This document shows, one piece after another, positions 47,880 through 60,700 of a stretch of DNA of 64,000 nt. This DNA is from Triglochin maritima (Eukaryota > Streptophyta > Magnoliopsida > Alismatales > Juncaginaceae). Under the pieces are notes generated by a model. That model saw nothing but the letters and a program-made list of their open reading frames with translations, ran no database searches and was not told where the DNA came from. A program made the translations under genes and the position numbers. The first letter of the stretch is position 1; each line of letters starts with the position of its first letter. Location of the stretch: assembly GCA_963682175.1 (NCBI GenBank), contig OY821789.1, positions 3,472,001 to 3,536,000 of the forward strand, given 5' to 3'.

Positions 47880-50800
47880 GCGGTGAATCTGTGAAGAGTG
47901 ATGAGGCTGCTGCTGCTGCTGAAAATGTCAAATGCTGATGTCTGACCCGTCAAGAGCTTGAGGAAGATTCTGGCAAGGCTTTTGCTGCATGTATTGAAGC
48001 TCAGGTTGCAATCCTGGATTCTGCTGAAGCAGGTTGTTGACTTGGCAACTGGTTTTGAGGTGGAACATCAAAAGCATAAGGTACAACCTCAGGAAGAGAG
48101 TGATCCTGGTCACTGTTGAGCCACAGAAAAGCTTCCCGGGCTGCAAGCAGTTGATTTTCTGCGATAGTGGAGTTGCTCTTTTTTTGCCTCAGATGCACAT
48201 CCATCCGAGGGGTTTTGCTCGGCAATATGAAGCTTGGTTAATGTATTCTGAGCATCAGCAAGTCTTTGCTTGTTTTGAAAAACATCTATGGACCTGTGGA
48301 TCTATGCAGTAAGAGAATATCAGCAATTACATAATACATACTGGTTAATTTGAATCAGATTTTAAGTCACTAGTGTCGTAAACACACAAAAAGGGCGAAG
48401 GCATTTATCAGTTACAAGATATACTATACATGAATACATATTCAAGATGCATGTGCTTTAGCTCAAAAGATTTCTTCAGTTGTGGACCGAAGTCCAAACA
48501 CCTATTCTTCCATAAATTACTTCAATTACTTCTGTTTCCATGTTTGCTAATAAACAAAACGGTCCACATTTTGAGGAAACAAAGATCAAATGAGACAATA
48601 ACAAATCAGTTCCCCGACAAATTGAACCTTAACGGCAAGATTCACGTTGTGGCTGAACAAATAATATCTCTTCTAATATTATATTCAAAAAAGGTAATTG
48701 AACTAACATACACAACAAGATGCTCTATGAAATCTTTAGCATGTCGAATGCCATAATAAACATTTCGTCTTACTATAGCTACTCAAGTTTCCTATTGAAT
48801 AAAAACGGAACTGGAACGACTAAACCCACAAAACTTACTTCATGGAGACGGTTCTCAATAGGGACAAGCCTGGCATTAAATTCTTTTTCCTCGCGTGACG
48901 TAGGAGATTGAAGCTGTTGACTCTCTCGAAGACTTGCTCCAAACTTCAAGAGCTGTGGAACGAAGAGAATGTAAGTCTTACCGTATAATTGCAAGTCAGT
49001 TCATTCGATGTAAATCATGGTATGATACAACAAGGGCTGTCGAGTTTACTACTTGTAATACATTAATTAAGTGCTTGATCAAGTTGGCTAAAATACTATT
49101 TAACATTTTAAAAGAAACACAAGGTAAGGCATACATCAGTTGGAAGTTTTAAACATTATGTGATCTCAAATTTCCAAATGTACAGTAATCAAAACAGTAG
49201 ACGTGACCACGTATAAACTTCATAATCAATACGCACCCATGACTAAATTTGTCATTTTGCCTTCCAATTTCAATTCTAAATTTAATTTACCACGTCATAT
49301 AGCCTAATTGACATATTTTAACTTATTCTATTAAGTGATACACCATTGAATTAAGATTGGAAAAAATTAATTGTTATTTCAAGTACTTGTTAGGATAATA
49401 GATATAAGGAAACAATTATAAATTAGATAAATTGATAAGGATTTTCTAAATTGGTGTTTCCTAGTTTCATCATTTAACATCTACACAGAGGACCTAAGCA
49501 ACACAAGATATGCATATAGTAATTTCTTCTTGATAACATATTGTATAGACGTAGTTACTTCATTGTGCATAAAATGTTAATACAAGATGGTATAGATTGA
49601 AATCTTGAACCATAAAAAAAAAGATTGAACTCTTATTGAAGTGAACCATCAGCAACACCTTTTACACCAAAACTAGCTAGGATCGACCACCAGCTATTGC
49701 AATAGCATGTTATATTCGCCATTTCTTACATATTATGCTAATACCATACCAATTATTACGGTACTACCTGTGATAACATATTATACGTCTAACTAGTGGA
49801 GAGCAAAATTCGGGTCGGACCGAATTTGTTCGGTCCGGTCTTTGGTCCGGAGGATACCGAAAATTCGGTCCTCGATCCCGGACCGAACCGAGGTTTCGTG
49901 AGTAAAATTCGGGTTTTGGACCGAACCGGACCGACCTGAATTTATTCGGTCCGGTTCGGTCCGGTTCTGGACCGAAACTCACCCCTACTTCTAGCGACGA
50001 TAAAGAAACCTTACCATATATATGTAAGTGAAGATAGACATAAAATGACAGTGTAGAATAAAAGTTAATTTGCCTGTTTCAAAGGGATGTCCAGACAGGT
50101 AACCATTTTTTGTTCATATACTAAAAAGTGCACTGGCATAGAAAATTATGACAAAATGCTTTGTATATAATTTTCTTTTCCAGCCCCATTGTCAGTCCAT
50201 GATCGTCAAAGTTCTTCCCATCGTTGTTGTTCTTATTTTAAAACCAAATAATAAGAGAATGGCAGGAATCGCAAAACCCGGAATACTTACTTTGTGGAGT
50301 TGCTCCTCCTCCAGAAATTTGAGCAAGGCATCAAATTCTTTCTGATATTGTAATGGACAATGTTGAAATTTCTCTACTTTCCTTTAGAGATTATGGCTAC
50401 ACTCTTCCAAACTTGATAACCCTCTAAGAAGGCTGTCGGATAAAGTTGAACGATTTTCAGAATGCTTTTTCATGCACTTTTTGTTCGTAGAAATAACATT
50501 TTTCTTCGTGTAGTCTTGCTGTTGAGAAATCATACTTGTCGGCACCCATCTTGTTCTTCTCCTTCTGGATGTTCCCGCAAGGAAACCCTGCATTGTGAAA
50601 AACTATCACGTCAACTGTCGAAATTACCAAGCCCAACAGTCCATTCACCCCTTTGATCTCCAGTCAAGTAGTCAACTAAGCTGAAGGAGATTGTAAAAGA
50701 TATCCAAAACAAATCCATCAAGCTAAGGAAAATATATAATTAGAGAGTGATGAACGCATTGGTCACTAATAATCCTCACATGAAGAGTTCAATTGTTCTT

Positions 50801-51310
50801 TTTCCACAATTGTTAGGTTGAATAATTGACTTTCATTATATGCAACGGATTTTTTTATTATTTGAAAGCATCACCCCAACAAGCTGAGATTCGATCCATG
50901 GTCTTACTCCAACATGCTAATCCAACACCAAGGATCTACAGCGAACCCCAGTTGGCAAATGCAATGGAACGTCAACAGCAAAGAACGAGCTTGTGTGTTA
51001 TTGAGGTGATATTAGAATTTTCTATATAAATCCAAAACGGATTGGTAACAGCAAGGCGCGAACAGACAGACCATTGTTGATATCCGGTATTCAATCGAGA
51101 ACACTAAACCAATACCACAAATCGACATGAATGCCTCCAAAAACAAAACAAAAAACTTGAGGACGTGAATCTCTTCAAAAAGGCATCACGACTTGAGGCG
51201 AAACACCACTATTCTCCCGCAACGGTTTCAAATAGATGGAATACCCAACCGAAACATCAAAAAAAAAAATAAGACATCGAAATCAACAACCTTCTCGGGC
51301 ATGCGGACAC
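47880..51310 (-). pseudogene. Decayed, unrecognised multi-exon gene (Q-rich C-terminus)
   Basis: Several minus-strand segments look like exons with good splice sites. A possible first exon sits near 51301 (ATGCCCGAGAAG after CAAACCCTAGAACCC, a plant-like 5' UTR). A segment 50384-50600 contains LSDSLLRGLSSLEECSHNL then an in-frame stop. The segment ending FDALLKFLEEEQLHK has a GTAAGT donor near 50288. Another, about 48839..48954, is SPTSREEKEFNARL...NRLHE with a GTAAGT donor. Near 47930-48300 the reading FQNKQRLADAQNTLTKLH, AREAFLWLNSDQDHSLPEVV and QPELQYMQQKPCQNLPQAL runs across all three frames, implying at least two frameshifts. The charged coiled-coil-like middle and Gln/Pro-rich end are all that can be said. 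Family not recognised. Non-coding RNA or mis-read exons remain possible. Confidence 0.4.
49794..49987. mobile_element. Small hAT-type MITE rich in GGTCCGG/CCGGACC
   Basis: 194 bp, starting TAGTGGAGAGC and ending ACTCACCCCTA (inverse TAGGGGTGAGT). Flanks CGTCTAAC and CTTCTAGC match at 6 of 8. The interior is GGTTCGGTCCGG-type repeats, as in the 52816 copy. It lies inside the decayed gene region. Confidence 0.65.
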
Positions 51311-52815
51311 GATCTTCGTCGGACGCCTCCACTGGCAAAGGCAAGCAGATCAGGACGAAGGGCGAATTTGGGTTCTAGGGTTTGATGAAGAAAAGGAAGA
51401 TGGGACTTCTCACGAACCTGTTTGAATTCGAATTATCTAATCAAAATTTAAATAGTATTTAAGGTAATCTTATTTTGGTCTCTTCGGGAAATCCTAACCA
51501 TCCAACTAATCTCCACCCTTCTACGCACAACTCAACCCCTAACGAATCGTGACCGTTGGTGATTTCTTGCATCTAAGATCTGCAGTACACGTGGAAACTT
51601 AGCTTTCCACCTTTCCTGGTGAGTAATTTTTTTTTGGTGCGAAACGCTGGGGCGTGAATGGAGCCCGACCCAGTGTGCCATTTTGGGTTGCCTTTTTTTA
51701 GTTGCAGCAACTTGAATCGAGAGGCTTGATTCCGTTTATTTGTTGAAATTTGGAACATGACCTCATAATTCTCATTCTAAAATTTCTCCATGTAATAATA
51801 TACGCGTAAATGCGATTCTAATTAAAAACAACACATAATATCATCTAACTTCTCTAGTTTTAAAAAAAGAAAATATTTTCAACCTTTTTTCTTTGTAGTT
51901 TAATATCATTTTTATGCTGACTCTCGAGTTAAAATCTATGACTACGGGTTCTCATTAATGGATGTAAATAAGTCGTGTCTGAGCAAGTTGAGGGTAACTC
52001 GAACCAAATCTTCTTAAAAATTGGTGGGGGGTAGTGAGCAGGTTCAATCAATCAGGCAACCTACCTACTTAGCGGGTCACATATTGAACATGCATAATTG
52101 TTGGACCAGTTTAGATTTTTGAACCCGCCAACGGACGAATCGACCAACTTATCTTCTTAACATATCATGACAGGGTCAAACCTAATCCAAGCTTGTCAAG
52201 CCCCGCAAAATATAATAGTATTTATAATATTATGTACATTTTTGTGTATGTTTATCTAGTGTACATTTACGTATTAAAAATTAAAGACCCCTCTAAGACC
52301 TAATTTCCTTAACAAAGAACACATTAATACTAACAATTAATTAGTGAAGAACAATGTTTGAGAGCTTAGTTGTATTTCTTTGCATTTAAAAAATCTATGA
52401 ATTAAATTTCAGAAGACAACCGGTCGACCCACTCACCCGATTTGTGACGACCCAAGTAGGCATATATCGTGGGACGAGTTGAACCAGCCCACTGACCCAC
52501 CAAATTTGTGGATTTGTCACATATTGGATATGTCTGTTCACAGGTTGTCTACTAAAATTAATTAATATTATTTTGATATACAAATTATTATAATATAATC
52601 TAAATAACATTATTGTCCACTTAATTGTTGGGCCACTTTAGATTTTTGAACCCGCCAATTGCCAACCCATCTTAACGGATCATGTGAGGATCAAGCCTAA
52701 TCCAAACCTACCAAGCCTGCCAAAATATAATAATTTTTTGTATATTTGTAATATTATGTACATTTTTGTGTAGTTTATCTAATGTTTACGTATTCAAAAT
52801 AAAAACCCCTCTAAG
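51311..52815. other. Intergenic, nothing recognised
   Basis: AT-rich sequence. The segments 52060-52340 and 52420-52800 share AACCCGCCAA, GACCCAAGTAGGCAT and TAATATTATGTACATTTTTGTG strings with 53150-53290, indicating locally duplicated or repetitive DNA. Confidence 0.45.
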
Positions 52816-53090
52816 TAGGGGTGAGCTTCGGTCCAGGACCGGACCGGACCGAAACCCGAATTTTCGGGAAGTCCGGACCGAAGACCGGACCGAATAGGTT
52901 CGGTCCGGTCCGGTCGGTCCAAAACCCGGATTTTCCCCTTAAATTTTCGGTCCGGTCCGGACCGAAGATCGAATTTCCAAAATTTTGTGGACCGAAGACC
53001 GGACCGAAAAAATTCGGTCCGGTTCGGTCCGGACCGAAAAATTCGATTCGGTCTGGGTGCCCGGACTGGACCGAATTTTGCTCACCCCTA
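52816..53090. mobile_element. hAT-type MITE with perfect 8-bp target duplication
   Basis: 275 bp with perfect 11-bp termini TAGGGGTGAGC / GCTCACCCCTA, flanked by CCTCTAAG on both sides (52808..52815 and 53091..53098). The interior is made of CGGTCCGG and GGACCGAA repeats that can fold on themselves. Overlapping ORFs on both strands come from this palindromic repetition. Confidence 0.9.
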
Positions 53091-53098
53091 CCTCTAAG

Positions 53099-53423
53099 AC
53101 CTAATTTCCTTAACATCGAACACATTAATACTAATAAATAAGTGTAGAACAATGTTTGTAGTTGTAATTCTTTGCATTAAAAAATAATATTAATTAAATT
53201 TTAGAGACAATCCCTCGACATGCTTACCCGATCTATGATGACCCAAGTAGGCATGTCATGGAACAGGTTGAACCTACTCACTAACCCACCAAATTTGCAG
53301 TGGGTTTGTTCGAGTCAGCCATAACTCGTCTCAGAATCAGTTCATTTATATTCCTAAATGAGAACCTCTATCATAGATTTTAATTCTAGACTTGTATTTG
53401 AAGCATAAAGCTGATTTTAACTT
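53099..53423. other. Intergenic, repeats a segment seen at 52290-52560
   Basis: Shares CACATTAATACTAAYAA and GATGACCCAAGTAGGCAT with the upstream segment; no gene recognised. Confidence 0.45.
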
Positions 53424-53866
53424 TAGGTTTTGTTTGGATGTCCCAAAAATCGACAATTTTTCCAACAAAAGCTGGTTATTTTGGAGATTGCATCCAAACA
53501 GGATTTTAGTAGTCCAGCTTCTAATTAAAAGTTGAGACCAACTTATCAATTTTGAATAAGGCCGTAGAAGTTGGGTGAAACGAGCTTTTAGCTTTTCTGG
53601 CGGGACCTACGATTGAAGGTTACATATTTAGGTCCTTCGTTGATTATTTTTACGACTCTTGCCACTGATCAAATTACTTTGATACCCCTGAGGGGAGGGT
53701 AATATGATAATTGTCATTGAAGAGACGTTTCAAAGTTAGGTATCGTTTAGGAACATCCAAATGATCCAGCTTAAACCTCACATTAAGTCAGCCTAAATGA
53801 ATCCCCCAAAAAATCGGCTTTTATTGGAAAAACTGTCAGCTTTTGGGACATCCAAACGGTACCTTA
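53424..53866. mobile_element. MITE with TTTGGATGTCCCAAAA ends
   Basis: Left end TAGGTTTTGTTTGGATGTCC; right end on the minus strand TAAGGTACCGTTTGGATGTC, followed on both by CCAAAA and a TTTTTCCAAyAAAAG block. A third, internal end (53740-53775) suggests two related elements nested or overlapping. No target duplication found. Confidence 0.5.
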
Positions 53867-54083
53867 GATTATCTAATTATATTAAAAAAGAACATCATAA
53901 CATTACGTAATTAGTGGAAAAAACTGCTTTTAAACAATAGCCCAGAAATTTTAACATGGATTCATGGTTGGGCCAATTTTCCTTAAAACCGATTGACTAA
54001 TGTACCCTGAAGGAAAGAAATGAGATTCCTCTCACCCGCAAAGCAACCAAAGCTGTTAAGTTAGATTAGCCAATAGCTAAAAG

Positions 54084-54261
54084 TGTTAGAACCCAAACCC
54101 TTGTTTAGGGTTAATCTTGGTTTAGTGGAGGATTAGGGTGGGCTTTGCATGGGGAAGTGGTGTGCATGGGGAAGGGTTGAGGGGCGCGCACTGTAGACGT
54201 GAGGGGGAGGTGTGGGCTGGAGTGTAGGGTCCTGTAGCGGGGAGATGGGTTTATATCGTGG

Positions 54262-54295
<34 letters not shown>

Positions 54296-56275
54296 ACCCT
54301 CATTTCGGATCTCTCACTCCTTCCTTCCTTTCTTGCTGGTGCGCGTGGTGGTGGAGCAGCTGCGGAGGCGTCGGCTGAGGAAGGTGCTCGTCCGGAGGAG
54401 GAGAGGCGCGTGCTCGAGGTCTACCGGAGGCGACGTGCGTGAGCGAGGCTCCGGCGTACTCCGTCTTCGTTTGAGGTATGCCGCTCTCTAGTGTGATTTT
54501 GTTGTTCCTAACCCTCGTGGGAGGGTTGTGTTGGTCGGACGGGGAGGTCGGAGACCTCTTCGGCGTTGTTTCCGTGAGAAACCTCGGCTGGCGCGAGGTG
54601 GAAGACGACCAACGGTCGACCGGTCCCTTCGGGCGGTCGACCGAATGTAGTGTTTTTACCCAACTTTAACCTTCACCGGTCGAACGATGTCTTGTGGTGG
54701 TCGACCGGTAGTGCGTATTTGCTGGTGAGTTGGGACTCTCTGTGTGTTTTCGGTCGACCGGTTCCTTGGGTCGTTCGACCGGAACTTAAGTGTACTGATT
54801 TTCTATGCATGCTTGTTCGACCGTTGTATGTTGCGTTCGACCGATTATATGACGTAGAATATTAGGTTGACCCTGTCTGTTTCCGGTCGACCGAGACCCC
54901 TGAGTCGGTCGACCGATAGATTGATTTTGATTTTGACCAGACTCCGGATTTTGACCTCGTTCGGTCGACCGGTTTTAGACAATTGTTCGACCGTTGGGGA
55001 TTGTGTTTTGAGCGCAGCGGTAGACCGTGTTAGGCGTACGGTCGACCAATTGCTTTCTGGAACCGGTCGACCGAATCACCTTTTCCGGTCGACCGTTTGG
55101 GCCCAGGACAGAATTCCTGGTTCCCTTTTTGAATGCCAACTTTGTCCACGGAAACCCGTGCCCTCGCCTTGTGCGTGAGCCGGGAGGTGACGGTGGACGC
55201 GTGTTGCGTGCCTGCCCAGGGACTGCCGTTGGGAAGAGTGTGGGTGTTCGGGACGCGTCACCTCCATGTATGGACCGTGACTCAGTTGATGGATTAATTT
55301 GACTCATTGTAGTATAGCAGGCCTGAGGGATCGCGGATCCCAGTGTTTGATGTTTGTGCGGGCACGCAACTGGCGTTGGGTGAGGTGACTACCGACCTTC
55401 AGGCTAGGGAGGTCGCTGCCCTGCTTTTATAGCGGCGCGGTTGGTGTTTGCGGCTCGTGGAGCCTGATGACCTGGCAGACTTCGGTCTGGACCCGTCCGA
55501 TGTTGTGCCGGACGTTGTGATGGACCACCGATGTTGTGCCGGTGATGTCGCCGAGGTTGTGCCGGCGATGATGATTGTTGCGCCGAGGCTGTTCCGGCTA
55601 TGTTGATTCCTCGACTGGGCACCTATCGAGATGATGTTGTTATACCTTCCGGGCGACGACCCTGTTGGTCCCTGTGGCTCCGACCACTGAGATTTGCAGA
55701 TCTGTATTCTATCGGCGCGCAGGCGTGACAGAGGCTCCCTGCCGAACCCTTGAGTAGTGTAGCTACGTGTGGGGGGTGCGATGTCGCGTGCTGTAAGGCT
55801 GCATGTGCCTGCAGTAGGTCTCCGCGGGAGACTCGTTGTTGACTGTCGGACTGATGTCCTGTTTTACCCTTCGGGGGAACTGTTTTCCATTCTGTCGATG
55901 CCATGACATGCTATTAGTATGATAGGATCATTTGTGTAATGCATGCATATAGGTGAGTTGGCATACGGGGTTTCTTTCTGGAAACTCAGGCATTGTTGTG
56001 ATATATTTTCAGGACCGTAGTAGGTCCAGTTGGGTGGTGATCGGCGGGCACGCGCATTTTGGAGTTGGATCCTCTTCTCGGACCGCTGAGGTCGGCATGA
56101 TTACGTTTTATCTTCTGTTGTCATTTTGTTGTAATCATGTATCATTTTGACAAACTCTGATGTAATTTTGGTGCACCGCTATTTGTTTATGAGAAGTAAC
56201 AGTCCCGTCTTTGATTATTGAGTTCCTTTATCTTGATTGTAAATTTTTAAATTTCCGCTGTTTCGGAATGTTACA
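54084..56275 (+). mobile_element. Solo LTR 3, 2.2 kb, GC-rich, GGTCGACC-rich
   Basis: Starts TGTTAGAACCC and ends GGAATGTTACA. AAAG directly precedes the first TG and directly follows the last CA, a short candidate target duplication. The body is CpG-rich compared with its AT-rich surroundings, so it may be fairly young. A (CT)n run at 54265-54293 lies just 3' of a TTATATCG box, a promoter-like arrangement. About ten GGTCGACC-type palindromes lie between 54610 and 55100, followed by gene-free sequence to 56275. No gag/pol flanks it. Superfamily unresolved. Confidence 0.6.
54265..54293 (+). repeat. (CT)n microsatellite
   Basis: About 14 CT dinucleotides inside solo LTR 3. Confidence 0.95.
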
Positions 56276-57738
56276 AAAGTGCTCTATTAAAAATAAAAAT
56301 TGGCTTGCAGATATTCAACATAAAACAAACAATTAGTAAGATCAAATAAGTAGTTACTCAGTGGGTAAATAGATTAATATACGTGCATAATGATACTACA
56401 AGCAAAAGAAATATGGTTTTCATCTAACACGTTGGAGAAAAAAACATTGATGATATTATATATTGGGTTAGTATCCAAATGGACGTAAGACGTCCACAAC
56501 ATGTTTGCACTAAGACCAGAGATCATTCCCCAACGTTAGCAAACCGCTTGTCGCCATTTTAGTTAAAATACAGCATAAGATTCTTTAAGAAAATACAAAC
56601 GATACAAGTGAGTTAGGTCAAACATTTTACAACAGAACAGCATAAACAATACAAAAAATTCTACACAAGTTAATTAGTTAAGAGTTCTAAATTAAAAAGA
56701 AGGTTTAACTAAACTGTAAACATAGACATATATAATTATATATAGTGCAGTTGAAGTTGAAGTTGCGCGCAGTGTTTCTCTAAATTTGCATATTCTTAAA
56801 CAACAATTAGGTACATTGCTGACCGGTTGACATTTACCCCAAAGGAATAGACATTTTTAATTTTACCTGTTTTTCTTATTGTTTTATTTTTGAAAATTTT
56901 GTTTTTTTTGTTGGCAAAAGCAAGTGATAAAGAAATGAGAGGTACAAAGGTGATGGAATATTTTAGACGTGTAAGAACAAAGGAAAATACAGAAAGTGCA
57001 ACGTCAGCACAGTAGATGTACATGTTGTGTGCATAAGCCTCTCTATCCTCTCTCTATCTCCACTTCATAGACACATGACACCTCTCTCTCCAAACTCTTC
57101 CTCTTGTGAAGTCCTTCCTGTTACAAGAAACTGTTGTTCTCATCTTTGAGCTAGCTTAGATCTCATTAAGTTCTAGAATTTCAAAGGTTTCCTTTTCTTT
57201 CTACCTTGTGGGCACTTCATTCATTTCAAGGTTTAATTGTTGGTTCTATCTTCCTTTGCTGCATAGCAATCGGAGAAGATTATTTAACAAAAGTTTATCT
57301 TCTTGCTTGCAAATTCCTACCTAGATCTAATTAATAAGCCATATATGTAGAAGTACTCTCTCTTTAATTTCCCTCTCAAACTTAATTAAGGTTGGAGGAC
57401 CAATATTATTTCCTACTTTTTCTTGTGCTTATAAGCACATCCTTAATTTTTGTTCACTGTACAATCTTCTCCAAACTTTAATTAGGGCATCGGGTGCATG
57501 TTTCCATAGATGAGAAGCTAAAGCATAACATACTACACATGCCTCTCATGATATAACTTCAAAACCCAGGTGAATTTCCAAGATCTGCTTAAACATCCCA
57601 AGATCCATATTCCTGCAACCCTATACTACTGGCCCATCTCAACCATATACTTTTAATTTGTTCCCATCCATACAAACACTTTAGGTAGTGATGAAAGGAT
57701 CCACGATTTAGCAATATCCAGTTGTTTTGGAGGAAAAC
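56276..57738 (+). promoter_or_regulatory. Upstream region and probable 5' UTR of the IDD gene
   Basis: From about 57030 the plus strand turns CT-rich (CCTCTCTCTATCTCC), as in many plant 5' UTRs. Several short upstream ATGs lie before 57739. TATA box and transcription start not fixed. Farther upstream AT-rich, no elements recognised. Confidence 0.4.
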
Positions 57739-60700
57739 ATGTCAAATCTCACCTCAGCTTCTGGGCATGAAGCCAGTGTTTCCTCCAACCATCCCTCCTT
57801 TCCAAATCACAACCACCCTAATCCCCTCAAGAAGAAGAGAAGTCTTCCAGGAAACCCAGGTAAAAATCTTTCATCTCAATTAGCTAGGAATTATTAGTGA
57901 TTAATTGAAAATTTTACTTGAAGTGATGAAGTATGTCGACTATATAGTAATCTCCTCGATTAATAGTTTAATACCTTTCTCCCTAATTCGACTGATGGAA
58001 TTCGGTCGGCTAAAATAAGAAACCTTTCTTGTTTTAATAGTGCATCTTATTCCCTTTCTTATTTTAATAGTGCATCTTATTCCCTTTCTTTGTTTTATAA
58101 AGAAACCTTGAGATATATTACTACAAAAGATAAACAAAAATTGAGAACTCCGTTTCAAGTCGTATGGCTTCATGGAAGAAATGCCAAAACATTTGACAAG
58201 TGTTTTTGAATATATTTTTTTCTTACATGGTGAAATTTTTATATGTATATTTTTTGAAAATTTTGTTATGACTAGACCCAGAAGCAGAAGTAGTAGCTTT
58301 ATCACCCAAGTCACTCCTAGCCACAAACAGATTCATGTGCGAAATTTGCAACAAAGGTTTCCAGAGGGACCAAAACCTGCTGCTCCACAGGAGAGGTCAC
58401 AACCTCCCATGGAAGCTGAAGCAGAGGGGGAGCAAGGAGGTGAGGAAGAAGGTGTACGTCTGCCCGGAGAAGACATGTGTCCACCATGATCCGGCAAGGG
58501 CTCTGGGAGACCTCACTGGGATTAAGAAGCACTTCTGCAGGAAGCATGGAGAGAAGAGGTGGAAATGTGACAAGTGCTCCAAGAAGTATGCTGTCCAGTC
58601 TGATTGGAAGGCCCATTCCAAGACTTGTGGTACCAGGGAGTATAGATGTGACTGTGGAACTCTCTTCTCTAGGTAATCTATCTATCAATCTCCAATCACC
58701 GTGCACCATTAACCAATTATTATCTTGGGGTCCTTATATACTCTCATTTCATTTGGTTTTTTGATACGTAGTATAGTAGGGTTATTTTTTTTAATTACCG
58801 AGAGGTGTAATGTAAGACTGTAAGTACATTCGGCTGACCACGTATTGTTACAACCCTTACTTCCACTTAGTTAGTCCTTAAACCGACTGGAATACACATT
58901 TAATTTTTGTCTTAAATTTCATTTAGTTGGCATGAAATAAGATACATTTCTTACGACAAAATATCATAGGAGACACCAAAAGTACAGTGCACGTGTTTAG
59001 GGATTAATCATTTTTGGTGTTAACTAGTATGAGGTTGGATAAATAAATTAAATGAATGGTTAGAAAGGGTTACATGTTTTGAATTTAGTAGGCACTGGTG
59101 AATGTATGTGGTGTATATAGGATTCTAGCTAGCTGATATTAACAAGACAGTGATAGGCATGTTATTGGAAAAGAATTTATAGTAGCAAATAAAGCAAATC
59201 CATTGTGTTTTAATTAGATGAATTTTGACACACATGTTCTGTTGATACAATTACAAATATGATAATGTAATACAGTGAGGTACATATGTCGAATAAATAT
59301 TCTGTAATGATCCAGATAAAGCCAACATACAAAAACATGTATATGAAAATAAGAAACGAAGGAACAGTGATCAGAGACGACCTCAAAGACCGAGCCGTCG
59401 GAAGACGATTTGTTTCAGAGAAAATATTAGCTTACATACCAGTGTGTTTGATGGTCTTCCGATTTTCTCCCAGGATAGAACGGTCACACCGTCGATCAGG
59501 CGCACACCGAAGTCGACGGACCACGAAAGTAGCGCAGAACCTCGCAAGACTCGGTCGCCGGAGAACTCTGTATTTGGAGACCTAAAATCGCCGGAGAGTG
59601 ACGATTTTCGTAGAGAGAGGATGAGAATAAAACGTGTGTCCAGGAGGAAACCGACTGTGATATATATATATATTTATTTAATCTTGTAACCGTCAAGGAC
59701 TTAATTGCAAAAAATAATTAATATGAGGTCCAAAAATTAAATACACCCATCACCATGAGGCTAAAGCCTCTAATTTCCCCCAAAACCCCCGCTGCCACGC
59801 CTCAGACCGGGACGGGACGGGCGGGCGCCCGCGCGCGTATGTGTGGAGAATTTTCTCATCCTCTATTTCCACCTACAAATGGTGAAGTGAATAGAATGTT
59901 TATCAACATCCTTCATTTAGGGGCAAAAGTTCTCATCTTCATCTCAACATTGGATTTCTTCTATTGAGTTATTCCAAACTCAATAATCCAACATGTTCAA
60001 CCCAAAAGCTTATCGTAAGTTGAACTCATGTGGAAATGTAGTCATTTTTTTCTTTTGAAAATCTATCCACTCGATCATTAGGACTCTTCTTTGATTTTAA
60101 TATCTAATATGTACAAGTTAGAACCCATGCTAGCATGTATTAATTTGAATTCTATGTCCACTTATAAGCTGTATGTAGAAACTTGGATGTACCCTTTGTT
60201 TTTTACTCTATTCATGTTGTTGTGTTGATTCTTTGTTAATTGTTGCAGGAGGGACAGCTTTATCACACACAGAGCCTTCTGTGATGCACTGGCAGAAGAG
60301 AGTGCAAGAGTCGTCTCTGCAAACCCTATGCCCATTAACCACCCTCCATTCCTCCTCCCTCAACCAACAACATCATCATCTCATGACCATCACACCCTCC
60401 GAGACCAAACCCTCAACAGAGAACAACAAAGACAAGACCAAGATCTCACCATGGGACAACAAGACGTACAACTCTCTTACTTGAACCACTCACCACACCA
60501 ACTCCAATCCACACACTTCCCAACAAGACTAGGACATGACATGCCACAAGATCCAACAAGATCTAGCCTTCCTCCTCTTCTCCCTCATATGTCAGCCACT
60601 GCACTCCTGCAAAGGGCAGCCCAAATGGGTGCAACCATGCATAGGCCATCCCATATGGCAACATCTCACATGTCCACAAGTTGTTCTGCACCATCTTCTT

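Noticed and set aside
44133..56275. A full-length LTR retrotransposon spanning the GGTCGACC-rich regions
   Set aside because: No gag, protease, reverse transcriptase or integrase motifs lie between them, LTRs 2 and 3 differ in length and sequence, and the decayed gene and two MITEs intervene.
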